Counted from the stretch's first letter, positions 25,878 to 35,689 are shown. The stretch: 50,535 nt of DNA from Caedibacter sp. 38-128 (GCA_001898705.1 MKUU01000063.1:1-50535); one strand, 5' to 3'. Translations and numbers: made by a program. The notes: generated by a model not told the origin, from the sequence alone.

Positions 25878-26525
25878 GTGAACATTTTAGCTTTTGAATG
25901 TGCGAATTTTTCTCTCTCAATTGCAGCACAAAACTGCAATAAAGAAAGAGCATTTCGAGAGGTGAGGGAAGTGCGAGGACAGGATGCTAAAGCACTTCCG
26001 TTAATTATTGAAGCCTTACAAGAAATTAATATAGATATTAAAGATATTGATCTGATTTCAACAACACTTGGACCTGGTTCATTCACAGGGGTGCGTGTTG
26101 GTCTTTCTTTGGGGCGTGGTTTTCGATTGGCATTAGGGGTTCCTCTGATCACTTTAAATTGTTTTGATTGGATTTTTGAAACAGTGAGAGAGAAACAAAA
26201 ATATGAAGAAATATACGTCATTTTAAATTCTCAAAGAGAAGAATTATTTTGTAAAAAGTATGCTTCAGAAGAGCAAGAACCTAAATTACTTACAGCGAGT
26301 GAAGTTGCTGCACTTATAACATCAAACCCAACCTTAATTACAGGAGATGGTGCTATACTTGTTCAAGATTTTGTGGCTAATAAACTAAATGTCACAATAA
26401 ATCCAGAAATGCCGAAAGCAGATACACTCATAGAAATTGCATTAAAAAATTTAAAAACAGGTTGTTATAATAATGATGAACCATTTTATTTACGATCACC
26501 TGATATAACACAACCTAAACAATAA
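25878..26525 (+). CDS. tsaB: tRNA t6A37 threonylcarbamoyl transferase component TsaB
   Basis: TsaB partners with TsaD and TsaE to make t6A37 on ANN-decoding tRNAs. Of 215 residues, ILAFECANFSLSIA replaces the usual ILAIDTS start, and TLGPGSFTGVRVGLSLGRGF is the diagnostic ASKHA-fold segment. The ATG is absent; GTG 25878 is the start by homology. Its stop shares an A with the rimI ATG (TAATG), a common tsaB-rimI arrangement. The length is slightly short but normal. Confidence 0.93.
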   Translation: MNILAFECANFSLSIAAQNCNKERAFREVREVRGQDAKALPLIIEALQEINIDIKDIDLISTTLGPGSFTGVRVGLSLGRGFRLALGVPLITLNCFDWIFETVREKQKYEEIYVILNSQREELFCKKYASEEQEPKLLTASEVAALITSNPTLITGDGAILVQDFVANKLNVTINPEMPKADTLIEIALKNLKTGCYNNDEPFYLRSPDITQPKQ

Positions 26526-26986
26526 TGGACTATAAAATAGTACCATTTGATTTTGAAATATGTGAGCAAGCTTCAATTCTGCATGCGTCTGTTTTTGAAC
26601 GTCCATGGTCAAAAAAAGAATTTGAAGTTCTTATCACGGCAAGCCCTGGAGTTTTTGGTTTTAAGGCCACGTCTTTAGAAGAACATCTATATGGTTTTAT
26701 TTTATTACAATATATTATTGATGATGCAGAAATATTAACTCTAGGTGTTTTAGAAAGTCATAGACGACAAGGTATTGGAACAGCATTAATCAAGACAGCA
26801 ATAAAGCAGATTTTCATAAAAGGGGCGAAGAGACTACTTTTAGAGGTAAATGAATATAATAAAGAAGCACTTTTATTATATAAAAATTTAAATTTTAAAG
26901 CCTATGGGCGACGAAAAAATTATTATTTATTAAATGATAAAAGCCAAGCTGATGCGTTACTTTTAGAAATCAAATTGAATAATTGA
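26525..26986 (+). CDS. rimI: ribosomal protein S18-alanine N-acetyltransferase RimI
   Basis: A GNAT acetyltransferase of 153 residues. The acetyl-CoA binding loop is LESHRRQGIGTALI (R-R-Q-G-I-G-T-A), preceded by AEILTLGV and followed by LLLEVNEYNKEALLLYKNLNFK, which match RimI well. It should acetylate the N-terminal Ala of S18. It is translationally coupled to tsaB through TAATG; alphaproteobacteria usually carry the same pair. The name is by similarity and neighbours. Confidence 0.9.
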   Translation: MDYKIVPFDFEICEQASILHASVFERPWSKKEFEVLITASPGVFGFKATSLEEHLYGFILLQYIIDDAEILTLGVLESHRRQGIGTALIKTAIKQIFIKGAKRLLLEVNEYNKEALLLYKNLNFKAYGRRKNYYLLNDKSQADALLLEIKLNN

Positions 26987-27146
26987 TTTAATTTATAAAA
27001 AATTGCTTGATTATTTAAAATAAATATTCTAAACCATTGGACAAAGATACAAATATATAAAAAGGGAATCATTTAGTTAAGTGAGGAGCTTTTTTTAAAG
27101 CAATCAAAAGAAAAAAATAAGTAAAAAAAACAAGAAAGGAAATACA

Positions 27147-27587
27147 ATGACAAACTCTCTTAATAAGCCCGTAAATGATACTCAATCCTTTGAGCTACTC
27201 AGTATGACTACTGATATCGTTTCTGCTTATGTTTCTCATAATACGATTGATATTAATGAGCTTCCTCGCCTACTCAAGCAAGTTTCTTCTACTTTAAATG
27301 AACTAACTGGTCAGTCCACAGGGTTCGTTGATCGTCCTGAACCCGCAGTGCCAGTTAAGAAGTCAATCAATGATGAATATATAGTATGTCTGGAAGATGG
27401 TAAAAAATTAAAAATGTTAAAGCGTCATCTGAAGACAGCTTATAACATGACACCGGAACAATATCGTGAGCGCTGGGGCCTTGGTCCTGATTATCCAATG
27501 GTTGCTCCTAATTATGCGAAGCAAAGAAGTTTTTTGGCGATGAAAATAGGTCTTGGCCGTAAACGTCGTGAAGCTGAAGCAGCATAA
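27147..27587 (+). CDS. mucR: MucR/Ros family transcriptional regulator
   Basis: A zinc-finger-type repressor specific to alphaproteobacteria, controlling envelope polysaccharide, virulence and cell-cycle genes. Of 146 residues, the Ros-type finger VCLEDGKKLKMLKRHLKTAYNMTPEQYRERWGL is at about 78-112; the usual CxxC first ligand pair is Cys-x-x-Asp (CLED) here, as in some MucR members, with a His pair later. The C-terminal PDYPMVAPNYAKQRSFLAMKIGLG is highly conserved. AAGGAAA precedes the ATG. A strong terminator follows. It sits upstream of miaB, a common alphaproteobacterial neighbourhood. Confidence 0.93.
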   Translation: MTNSLNKPVNDTQSFELLSMTTDIVSAYVSHNTIDINELPRLLKQVSSTLNELTGQSTGFVDRPEPAVPVKKSINDEYIVCLEDGKKLKMLKRHLKTAYNMTPEQYRERWGLGPDYPMVAPNYAKQRSFLAMKIGLGRKRREAEAA

Positions 27588-27609
27588 TTTTGTAAGAACA
27601 CTCAAAAAT

Positions 27610-27645
27610 AAAAGCGCGGTTCATAAAAACCGCGCTTTTATTGTT
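27610..27645 (+). terminator. strong intrinsic terminator after mucR
   Basis: An 11-bp perfect GC-rich stem: AAAGCGCGGTT at 27611-27621 with AACCGCGCTTT at 27628-27638, a 6-base loop, and TTTATTGTTTTT after it. It separates mucR from the miaB operon. Confidence 0.93.
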
Positions 27646-27702
27646 TTTAATTTAACCTATAATAGAGTATTACAAGAGTACTAGAAATTTTATAGTTTCA
27701 AG

Positions 27703-29097
27703 ATGTCTGATATAAAGAAAAAGAAAAATTTATTTATAAAAACTTATGGATGCCAAATGAACGTTTATGATTCTGAACGTATGGCAGACTTATTAAAACC
27801 TTTAGGATTTACAATAACAGAGTTACCTGAAGATGCTGATATGGTGATCTTAAACACCTGTCACATTCGGGAGAAAGCAAGTGAAAAAGTTTACTCTGAA
27901 TTAGGTCGTATTAGAGAATATAAAGAAGCAAAAAGATTAAATAACCAAAATATGGTTATTGCGGTTGCTGGTTGTACGGCCCAAGCTGAAGGAGAGGAAA
28001 TTCTCAGGCGCGCAAAATATGTTGATGTGATAGTAGGCCCTCAAAGCTATCACCGCTTACCACAAATTCTGGCAGAAATAGAAAGAAAGACTGCGGTAGA
28101 AGAGGGACCAGGGCGAGGTATTCTAGAGATAGATTTTCCTGAGGAAAGTAAATTTGACTTCTTACCTGAAACTTCTGAACCTCAGGGAATATCTGCGTTT
28201 CTCTCCATTCAAGAAGGTTGTGATAAATTTTGTCATTTTTGCGTTGTTCCTTATACCAGAGGTGCTGAATATTCAAGGCCAGTTGAAACTGTTTATGAAG
28301 AAGCGTGTCGACTTGTTGAAAAGGGAGTGCAAGAAATTACACTTCTTGGCCAAAATGTGAATGCATACCATGGAACATTTTCTGGTGGAGAGGGGGAAGT
28401 TTGGACTTTGGGAAGACTCATCCAATACCTTTCTAAAATTCAAGCGCTTAAAAGAATACGGTATGTAACTTCACACCCAGCAGATGTAAATGAAGAGCAA
28501 ATTAATGCACATCGCGATATTGAAAAGCTTATGCCATATTTGCATTTGCCTATTCAATCAGGATCAGATCGAATTCTTAAATTGATGAATCGTAAGCACA
28601 CCACCGCGTATTATACAGAAATCATTGAAAAACTTAGGTCGGCACGACCTGATATAGCATTTTCTTCAGATTTTATTGTAGGATACCCTGGTGAAACAGA
28701 TAAAGATTTTGAAGATACACTCGAGCTTGTAAAAAAGGTGAATTTTGCCTCTGCTTTTTCTTTTAAATACAGTCCTCGCCCCGGGACTCCTGCCTCGATG
28801 CTAGATGATCAAGTTTCTGAAGAAGTGAAAACAGAACGTCTTGCACGGCTGCAATCTTTATTATTTGAGCAACAGATAGCATTTAATCAATCACTTATCG
28901 GAAAAAGTATTTCTATACTTTTTGAAAAACAAGGGCGTCATCCTGGGCAACTAGTTGGACGAAGTCCTTATTTACAGTCTGTTTATGCAGAAGCTGCTAC
29001 ACGTTTAATTGGACAATGTGTGGATGTGTTGATCACACATGCAACTCAAAATAGTTTGACAGGTACAGTCATGACGCAAGAGAAAATTACCATATAA
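27703..29097 (+). CDS. miaB: tRNA-2-methylthio-N6-dimethylallyladenosine synthase MiaB
   Basis: A radical-SAM methylthiotransferase for A37 of tRNAs. Of 464 residues, the N-terminal UPF0004 domain has KTYGCQMNVYDSE (Cys), LNTCHIREKA (Cys) and VAGCTAQAEGE (Cys) for the second cluster; the radical-SAM motif is QEGCDKFCHFCVVPYTRG (CxxxCxxC); the C-terminal TRAM domain ends the protein. It heads the miaB-phoH-ybeY-corC-lnt-trmB run. The length is typical. Confidence 0.97.
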   Translation: MSDIKKKKNLFIKTYGCQMNVYDSERMADLLKPLGFTITELPEDADMVILNTCHIREKASEKVYSELGRIREYKEAKRLNNQNMVIAVAGCTAQAEGEEILRRAKYVDVIVGPQSYHRLPQILAEIERKTAVEEGPGRGILEIDFPEESKFDFLPETSEPQGISAFLSIQEGCDKFCHFCVVPYTRGAEYSRPVETVYEEACRLVEKGVQEITLLGQNVNAYHGTFSGGEGEVWTLGRLIQYLSKIQALKRIRYVTSHPADVNEEQINAHRDIEKLMPYLHLPIQSGSDRILKLMNRKHTTAYYTEIIEKLRSARPDIAFSSDFIVGYPGETDKDFEDTLELVKKVNFASAFSFKYSPRPGTPASMLDDQVSEEVKTERLARLQSLLFEQQIAFNQSLIGKSISILFEKQGRHPGQLVGRSPYLQSVYAEAATRLIGQCVDVLITHATQNSLTGTVMTQEKITI

Positions 29098-29130
29098 TTT
29101 AATGTTTTAGAAAGGGAGAGAACGTTAACT

Positions 29131-30090
29131 ATGGGGAATAATAGTCCTATTACACTTGATGTAGAATTTGATGATAATCGTCTTCTTCCTCTTTTATTTG
29201 GTGAGCGTGATCAATATTTACTTAAAATTGAGAACAATTTAGGTGTGCTTATTAAAGCTCGGGGAAATCAATTAATTATCACAGGGGAATCAGGGAGCGT
29301 TATTGCTGCACAAAATGTCCTTAATCGTCTTTATGAAAGATTAAAAAAAGGCCTTGTCGTGAGTACTGCAGAGGTCGATACAGCCTTAAGGATGACTATT
29401 GTAAGTCATGCTAATTTGGAGTCGCAAGTACAAGAATCTTTTGAAGTAATAATTCCTACACGTCGTCGTGTTATTAGTCCCAGAACGTCTGGTCAAATAA
29501 ATTATATTCATGCATTGCAAAGAAATGATTTAGTGTTTGCAATTGGTCCTGCTGGGACAGGTAAAACCTATTTAGCCGTGGCTACAGCTGTATCTGCCTT
29601 GTTATCAGGACAAATCCAACGAATTATTTTATCAAGGCCAGCTGTTGAAGCTGGAGAGAGATTAGGATTTCTTCCGGGAGATTTAAAAGAAAAAGTTGAC
29701 CCTTATTTGCGTCCCCTTTACGATGCACTTTATGATATGCTGCCATCTGAACAAGTGAATAAACGGTTAATTTCTGGAGAAATAGAAATTGCTCCGCTCG
29801 CATTTATGCGGGGACGAACCCTATCAAAGGCTTATATCATTTTAGATGAAGCACAGAATACAACAGTGTCTCAAATGAAAATGTTTTTAACCCGTATGGG
29901 AGAAGGCTCAAGAATGGTAATAACGGGAGATTTATCCCAAATTGATCTGCCTCCTGGAAACATAAGTGGCTTAAGAGATTCAATTGAAAAACTGAATAAT
30001 ATCAATGGGATTGCTATTAATTATTTTAATGAGGACGATGTTGTTCGTCATCCTCTCGTTAGTAAGATAGTGCGGGCATATGATAAATAA
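29131..30090 (+). CDS. ybeZ: PhoH-like ATPase (YbeZ type)
   Basis: An NTPase partner of YbeY in ribosomal RNA metabolism. Of 319 residues, an N-terminal KH-like region precedes the P-loop GPAGTGKTYLAV (about 145-156); RPAVEAGERLGFLPGD is diagnostic of PhoH, as are ILDEAQNTTVSQMKMFLTRMG and VITGDLSQIDLP. It lies between miaB and ybeY, the standard order. GAGAG precedes the ATG. Confidence 0.96.
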   Translation: MGNNSPITLDVEFDDNRLLPLLFGERDQYLLKIENNLGVLIKARGNQLIITGESGSVIAAQNVLNRLYERLKKGLVVSTAEVDTALRMTIVSHANLESQVQESFEVIIPTRRRVISPRTSGQINYIHALQRNDLVFAIGPAGTGKTYLAVATAVSALLSGQIQRIILSRPAVEAGERLGFLPGDLKEKVDPYLRPLYDALYDMLPSEQVNKRLISGEIEIAPLAFMRGRTLSKAYIILDEAQNTTVSQMKMFLTRMGEGSRMVITGDLSQIDLPPGNISGLRDSIEKLNNINGIAINYFNEDDVVRHPLVSKIVRAYDK

Positions 30091-30111
30091 AATAAGCAAT
30101 TCAAATTAAAG

Positions 30112-30615
30112 GTGGCTTATTTGTCATCGCTCGCCCCCTTTTCAGATAATTTAAAAGAGCTTACCATTCATATTAAAGATAAAGGATGGAAAAGCTTAGA
30201 TTTGAATTTAAAAAAATTTACATCTAAAATTGTTAAATATGTACTTGAACATGAAAAAAAAGATATTTACGAAATTTCAATTTCGTTCGTAAATGATGCG
30301 GCTATCCAACAGCTAAATTTTAAATATCGAGGAAATGATAAGCCCACTAATGTACTTTCATTTATATACAATGTAAGGCCACTATATGGTGATATTATTC
30401 TTGCATATAATACCATTCTTCGTGAATCACAGGAGCAAAGGAAGAACTTTCAAGATCATTTGACGCACCTCATGATTCATGGAGCTTTGCATTTATTAGG
30501 ATATGATCATGAAACTGAGAAAGAAGCATTGATTATGGAAGATCTTGAGAAAAGGCTTTTAAATTATTTTAATATATCAAATCCTTATGATGGAGAGGAG
30601 ACGACTAGTGTTTAA
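30112..30615 (+). CDS. ybeY: endoribonuclease YbeY
   Basis: A metal-dependent RNase for 16S rRNA 3' maturation and ribosome quality control. Of 167 residues, the zinc motif HLMIHGALHLLGYDHE has the H-x3-H-x5-H pattern, and RGNDKPTNVLSF is the family's conserved upstream block. GTG 30112 is the start, with AAAGG just before it. Its 3' end overlaps the corC start by 8 bases. The N-terminus resembles the shorter members in alphaproteobacteria. Confidence 0.95.
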   Translation: MAYLSSLAPFSDNLKELTIHIKDKGWKSLDLNLKKFTSKIVKYVLEHEKKDIYEISISFVNDAAIQQLNFKYRGNDKPTNVLSFIYNVRPLYGDIILAYNTILRESQEQRKNFQDHLTHLMIHGALHLLGYDHETEKEALIMEDLEKRLLNYFNISNPYDGEETTSV

Positions 30616-31435
30616 GAAAGTTAAGGGGATATTCGAAAAATTATCAACGCGGCGAAATGAATCTGTCAGGAAAACAATAACAGAGTTAATTCAAGAATCT
30701 CCTAAAGAAGAATCATCTTTAAATGAAGAAGAGCGCATTTTACTTTCTAATACACTTGCATTGAGAGATCTTACTGTAGATGATGTAATGATTCCTCGCG
30801 CTGATATTGTTTCAATACCACATGACATTTCGTTTAAAGAACTTACTAAACTCATAAGTGAAAAGCCATTTACGAGATTTCCTGTTCATCATACAACTTT
30901 AGATGATGTCTTGGGTTACATACATGCAAAGGATGTTGCTATTTGGTCTAAAGTAAAAGATTTTGATGTACGTAAAATACTTCAGCAAGTTCTTTTTGTG
31001 CCTCCTTCTATGCGTTTACTTGATCTCTTATTGCAAATGCGTGCCACTCAAATACCTATGGCATTAGTTATCGATGAATATGGAGGGATTGATGGTTTAG
31101 TAACCTCTTGGGATGTTATTCGTGAAGTTCTAGGAGATCTTCAAGATGGACATACTCCTGAAATTTCAGCTCAGTTAACAAAAGAAAATAGTAGAACTTA
31201 TATTGTAGATGCTCGACTATTAATTCAAGATCTAGAAGAAGAAATAGGTTCTATTTTATCTGATGAAGAACGAGAGGAAGACATCGATACGGTGGGGGGT
31301 CTTGTTATGTATATAACAGGCCGTGTTCCTGGTCAAAAAGAAGTGATTAAGCATAGTTCGGGTGTATTATTCGAAATTCTTGATGCAAGTCCTCGACGCG
31401 TTACCACTGTAAGAATTAAGCTTCCCCCAAGATGA
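30608..31435 (+). CDS. corC: CorC/TlyC-type CBS-domain protein
   Basis: A CBS-pair plus CorC_HlyC transporter-associated domain protein, called CorC in E. coli and hemolysin TlyC in Rickettsia; suggested roles are Mg/Co efflux or membrane integrity. The start GTG 30608 is preferred over upstream ATGs (30587, 30590) because GAGGAG at 30595-30600 is correctly spaced before it, giving 275 residues. DLTVDDVMIPRADIV starts the CBS region, VIDEYGGIDGLVTSWDVI is diagnostic, and GGLVMYITGRVPGQKE the CorC domain. No membrane span is visible. The stop overlaps the lnt start. Confidence 0.92.
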   Translation: MFKKVKGIFEKLSTRRNESVRKTITELIQESPKEESSLNEEERILLSNTLALRDLTVDDVMIPRADIVSIPHDISFKELTKLISEKPFTRFPVHHTTLDDVLGYIHAKDVAIWSKVKDFDVRKILQQVLFVPPSMRLLDLLLQMRATQIPMALVIDEYGGIDGLVTSWDVIREVLGDLQDGHTPEISAQLTKENSRTYIVDARLLIQDLEEEIGSILSDEEREEDIDTVGGLVMYITGRVPGQKEVIKHSSGVLFEILDASPRRVTTVRIKLPPR

Positions 31436-33015
31436 TGAGCGTGCTGTCAACCCTATTTATAAATGCGCAACCGTGGAAGGTTTTTGCTATAGCTTTTCTC
31501 TTGGGAGCACTTGGAACTCTAGCTTTTGAACCATTTTCTTGGTTTTTCATGGCGTTTTTTTCATTGAGTGGTCTTTTGTGGCTTCTTAATAACTCTCAAT
31601 CGACTTCATGGAAACATGTCTTTGCAATTGGTTGGTGGTTTGGTTTAGGGCATTTTACAACGGGTTTGTATTGGATTGCCTTTGCAATGAGCATCGATTT
31701 GCAACAATTTGGTTGGCTTATTCCTTTTGCTTTATTAGGTCTTCCTGCAGTCTTAAGTTTTTTTATAGCTCCGGTCACGCTTTTGACGCACATGTCAAGG
31801 ACAAAGGGGCTAACGCAACTCTTCTATTTTAGTATGTTGTGGGCTATTTTTGAGTGGTTGCGGGGACATGTCTTAACCGGATTACCCTGGAATTTAATAG
31901 GGTATATTTGGATGGACTACGATTTAATGAATCAAAGTTTATCACTCTTTGGAGCTTATGGGCTAAGCCTTATAACTGTTTTCATTGCGGGTCTTCCTTT
32001 TTTATCTTTAGAAACTACATCATTAAGAAATAGAATTTTTTATTCTTCTATAGCTCTTATCTTATTGATAAGTCTTGGGACTTTTGGAAAGTGGCGACTA
32101 TTTTATGCAAATGATGGGGTCCTCCCTAATATTTGTTTAAGACTTGTACAACCTAATATTCCTCAAAGATTAAAATGGGACCATAAGCATCTAAACAAGA
32201 ACTTTGAGCATCTCTTGTTTCTTACAAGTTCTCCAGCTCAAAAACCTATTACTCATATCCTTTGGCCTGAGGCAGCTGTTCCTTGTCTTCTTGAATATGA
32301 CCATGGGAAGCGGCATCGTGTCGCCAGCGTTATTCCATCTGAAGGTGCATTGATGACAGGTGGTGTTCGCCTCATAAAACGCTCACGCGTGAATATCCAA
32401 GCTTGGAATAGTATATTTGTTATCACGCCTGATGCGCAGATTACAGATATCTATGATAAAAGTCATTTAGTGCCATTTGGTGAGTATGTGCCGATGCGTT
32501 CTTTCTTTCCTTCCTTTGTAAAGAAAGTAACAGCAGGTTCTACTGATTTTTCATCAGGAACTGGCCCAAGGACGCTTAAAGTTAAAGGATTACCACCATT
32601 TAGCCCTCTTGTTTGTTATGAAGGGATTTTTCCAGGGGAAGTTAAAGAAAAGCAAGGGGAACGGCCTCAATGGATTTATAATGCAACGAATGATGCCTGG
32701 TTTGGTCCAACTTCTGGCCCTTATCAGCATCTTGCCATCAATCGAGCTCGTGCTATTGAGGAAGGATTGCCTTATATAAGGGTGGCAAATACTGGAATCT
32801 CAGCTGTTATCGATGCTTATGGACGTGTTAAAGCAAGTTTACCCTTAAATACAGAGGGGACTATTGATACAGAACTTCCTCTACCATCATCTTCACTAAC
32901 ACTTTATTCTTTGTATGGGGATCGTATTTTCTTTGGTCTTTTAGTCTTTTTCTCATTATTATTTTTGGGCGGTTTCTTGAGTCATAGAAGATGCGCAAAA
33001 AGAACAGTTAAGTAA
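31432..33015 (+). CDS. lnt: apolipoprotein N-acyltransferase
   Basis: Adds the third acyl chain to lipoproteins in the inner membrane. Of 527 residues, the first 220 hold about six to seven membrane helices (FAIAFLLGALGTLAFEPF to ALILLISLGTFGKW), followed by a periplasmic nitrilase-type domain with catalytic Glu in WPEAAVP, Lys in YDKSHLVPFGEYVP and Cys in VCYEGIFPG. A final helix is at about 500-520. ATGATG overlaps the corC stop. Together with lipobox proteins in the window (8124, 21296, 38497) this implies full lipoprotein maturation. trmB follows 3 bases after the stop. Confidence 0.95.
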   Translation: MMSVLSTLFINAQPWKVFAIAFLLGALGTLAFEPFSWFFMAFFSLSGLLWLLNNSQSTSWKHVFAIGWWFGLGHFTTGLYWIAFAMSIDLQQFGWLIPFALLGLPAVLSFFIAPVTLLTHMSRTKGLTQLFYFSMLWAIFEWLRGHVLTGLPWNLIGYIWMDYDLMNQSLSLFGAYGLSLITVFIAGLPFLSLETTSLRNRIFYSSIALILLISLGTFGKWRLFYANDGVLPNICLRLVQPNIPQRLKWDHKHLNKNFEHLLFLTSSPAQKPITHILWPEAAVPCLLEYDHGKRHRVASVIPSEGALMTGGVRLIKRSRVNIQAWNSIFVITPDAQITDIYDKSHLVPFGEYVPMRSFFPSFVKKVTAGSTDFSSGTGPRTLKVKGLPPFSPLVCYEGIFPGEVKEKQGERPQWIYNATNDAWFGPTSGPYQHLAINRARAIEEGLPYIRVANTGISAVIDAYGRVKASLPLNTEGTIDTELPLPSSSLTLYSLYGDRIFFGLLVFFSLLFLGGFLSHRRCAKRTVK

Positions 33016-33018
33016 AGA

Positions 33019-33675
33019 ATGTCAATGCAAGTAGTCGATAAATTTTATGGCCGGCGCAAAGGCCGCCCGTTAAAAAAACAAAAAACAGAATTTTTAAAAA
33101 CTTTAGATCTTTATAAGATTAAATTTCCATTAGATTTAAAGACGATATTTCCAAACACACAAGAGGTCTGGCTTGAGATTGGGTTTGGTGGAGGAGAGCA
33201 TTTAGCAGCATTAGCCGAACAAAATCGAGAGGTAGGTTTTATCGGAGCCGAAGCTTTTATGAATGGTGTTGCATCTTTTCTACAGTATCGTTCAGAAAAA
33301 CAACTCACTAATGTACGTTTATTTCCCGATGATGTGCGGCTCTTACTTCAGGAGTTGCCTGATAACTCTATTCAAAAAGTTTTTATCCTTTTTCCTGATC
33401 CTTGGCCTAAAAAAAAGCATCACAAAAGGCGAATCGTAAACCCTAAATTACTGTCTGAATTAAGCCGGATTGTAAAGAAGGGGGGTGAGGTACGCCTTGC
33501 TTCGGATGTGCCAGATTATATTGAACATATGCAGCGAGCATTTCAGTCAGTTTCTGAGTTTCATCCTTATTTTTGTAGTCAAGAGAAGCCAAATTTTTGG
33601 CCTTCAACTCGCTATGAAATGAAAGCAATAGAAGCTCAGCAGTATCCACAATATTTAATTTATTTAAAAGACTAA
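33019..33675 (+). CDS. trmB: tRNA (guanine46-N7)-methyltransferase
   Basis: Uses SAM to methylate G46 in tRNA. Of 218 residues, LEIGFGGGEHLAALAEQN is the SAM loop, VGFIGAEAFMNGV the acidic strand, and VFILFPDPWPKKKHHKRRIV the diagnostic catalytic segment. It starts 3 bases after lnt. In many alphaproteobacteria a small regulator and metK sit between lnt and trmB; here they are absent. Confidence 0.95.
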   Translation: MSMQVVDKFYGRRKGRPLKKQKTEFLKTLDLYKIKFPLDLKTIFPNTQEVWLEIGFGGGEHLAALAEQNREVGFIGAEAFMNGVASFLQYRSEKQLTNVRLFPDDVRLLLQELPDNSIQKVFILFPDPWPKKKHHKRRIVNPKLLSELSRIVKKGGEVRLASDVPDYIEHMQRAFQSVSEFHPYFCSQEKPNFWPSTRYEMKAIEAQQYPQYLIYLKD

Positions 33676-33766
33676 GATATTTATTGCTAATGCTTTTAAG
33701 GATTTACAAGACGTTACTTCCGCGTTAATTTTTAAGTTCAGAAATTACAAAGCGAAAAGTTCATAC

Positions 33767-35689
33767 ATGTGTGGTATCGCAGGGTTTCTTGATTTTTCAA
33801 GAGCAACGTCCTCTAACTTAATGAAACAACTGATCTCTCAAATGACAGAGAGCCTTTTGCATCGAGGACCTGATGACGGAGGTACTTGGACTGAGGTTGA
33901 GCAAGGGATTGCGTTAGGAATGAGACGCCTTGCTATTCAAGATTTGTCTGCAGCTGGCCATCAACCTATGACATCAAAAGATGGGCGTTACGTTATTGTT
34001 TATAATGGCGAGGTTTATAATGCTGCTGAACTGCGCCACTTTCTGGAGCAAGAGGGGCTCAACTTTCACGGACATTCAGATACAGAAGTGATTCTCGAGG
34101 CTTGTGCTCGGTGGGGTATCATTGACACAGTAAGTCAGCTCATTGGTATGTTTGCATTTGGATTATGGGACAAGCAAGAAAAGACACTAACGCTCGTACG
34201 GGATCGGCTTGGGATTAAGCCTTTGTATTATGGAAAAGTTGGAGAAACTCTTCTTTTTGGGTCTGAATTGAAAGCATTATTGGCGCATAATAAATTTGAT
34301 AAAAAAATTAATTTAGACGCTCTTAGTAACTATTTTAAGTATAATTTTATTCCGGCACCTCAGACAATCTATAATAATATTTATAAACTTTTGCCTGGCA
34401 CACTTATAACATTTTATGAGTCGGGAAAAGAAAAAAGCCACGTTTTTTGGGACCCATTAAAAATCGTTCAAGAAGGGATCAACTTAAGAGAAAGGCAGTC
34501 TTATGACGATAAAAGGGTAATTGATGATCTTGAAGAACTTTTAAAGGACTCTGTTAAAAGACGAATGGTGGCAGATGTGCCTTTAGGCGCTTTTTTGTCT
34601 GGTGGCGTCGATAGTTCAATTGTTGCTGCTATAATGCAAAGCTTAAGTTCTCGACCTATAAAAACGTATTCTATCGGTTTTGAAGAAAAAGGATTTAACG
34701 AAGCTGAGCATGCGCGCGCGGTTGCACAGCATTTAAAAACAGATCATCATGAATTAATCCTATCACCTCAAGATGTCGTGTCGATCGTGCCTCAAATGCC
34801 TAAGTATTTTGATGAACCTTTTGCTGATGCTTCACAAATCCCAACTTATTTAGTCTCAAAGCTTGCTAGGGAATCTGTCAAGGTTGTGCTTTCTGGAGAT
34901 GGAGGAGACGAACTTTTTGCCGGTTATAATCGCCATCGTGTTGCGACCCAAATGCAAAAAATTTATGGTTTTTTACCTTTAGTTTTTAGAAATGCGATCG
35001 GAAGTAGTCTAAAATTAGGTGGCGAGGATTTTTGGGATAGAGCAATCCCGTCAAGTTTTTTACCTCAAGCCGGGGATAAATTCTATAAGCTTGCAAATAT
35101 CTTAAAAGCTAAAGATGCTAAAGAGCTTTATGAGGTTCTTTTAAGTCAAAGAAAAACGTCTGCAAATTTTTTATTGCATCAAAATAATTTAAGTATAACT
35201 TCTTCTGAAGTGCAATTTTCAAAATTTGTAGATTCAATGCAATACTGGGACCTTATAAAATATCTTCCTGATGATATACTCGCAAAAGTTGATCGTGCAT
35301 CGATGGCTGTAGGACTTGAAGCACGTGTTCCGCTTCTTGATCATCGCATTGTTGCATTTGCTTGGGGGCTTCCAGCAGATATGAAAATTCGAGGTTCCGA
35401 AACAAAATGGATTTTACGGCAAGTACTCTATCGTTATGTTCCTAAGAGCCTTATAGAACGTCCTAAAATGGGATTTGGTATTCCTATTGGAAAATGGTTG
35501 AAAGGTCCTTTACGACAATGGGCTGAAGAATTTATATCTGAGAAAAGATTAAAAAGTAGTGGTTTTTTTGATGTTAAACAAGTTCAACAGATGTGGCGTG
35601 AGCACCTACAAGGCCAAGGGAATTATCAACATCAGTTGTGGAGCATTTTGATGTTTGAAGCTTGGAAAGAAGCCTACGAGTATTCTTGA
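33767..35689 (+). CDS. asnB: asparagine synthetase (glutamine-hydrolysing)
   Basis: Makes asparagine from aspartate, ATP and glutamine, or a related amidation. Of 640 residues, the glutaminase Cys2 (MCGIAGF) starts the Ntn domain, with RGPDDGG and YNGEVYN; the synthetase domain has SGGVDSS at 278-284 (PP-loop). KVDRASMAVGLEARVPLLDHR and KMGFGIPIGKWL are strongly conserved. At 640 residues it is the longer AsnB type often placed near envelope polysaccharide genes, so it may amidate another substrate. It is followed after 13 bases by an alpha/beta hydrolase gene. Confidence 0.93.
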   Translation: MCGIAGFLDFSRATSSNLMKQLISQMTESLLHRGPDDGGTWTEVEQGIALGMRRLAIQDLSAAGHQPMTSKDGRYVIVYNGEVYNAAELRHFLEQEGLNFHGHSDTEVILEACARWGIIDTVSQLIGMFAFGLWDKQEKTLTLVRDRLGIKPLYYGKVGETLLFGSELKALLAHNKFDKKINLDALSNYFKYNFIPAPQTIYNNIYKLLPGTLITFYESGKEKSHVFWDPLKIVQEGINLRERQSYDDKRVIDDLEELLKDSVKRRMVADVPLGAFLSGGVDSSIVAAIMQSLSSRPIKTYSIGFEEKGFNEAEHARAVAQHLKTDHHELILSPQDVVSIVPQMPKYFDEPFADASQIPTYLVSKLARESVKVVLSGDGGDELFAGYNRHRVATQMQKIYGFLPLVFRNAIGSSLKLGGEDFWDRAIPSSFLPQAGDKFYKLANILKAKDAKELYEVLLSQRKTSANFLLHQNNLSITSSEVQFSKFVDSMQYWDLIKYLPDDILAKVDRASMAVGLEARVPLLDHRIVAFAWGLPADMKIRGSETKWILRQVLYRYVPKSLIERPKMGFGIPIGKWLKGPLRQWAEEFISEKRLKSSGFFDVKQVQQMWREHLQGQGNYQHQLWSILMFEAWKEAYEYS

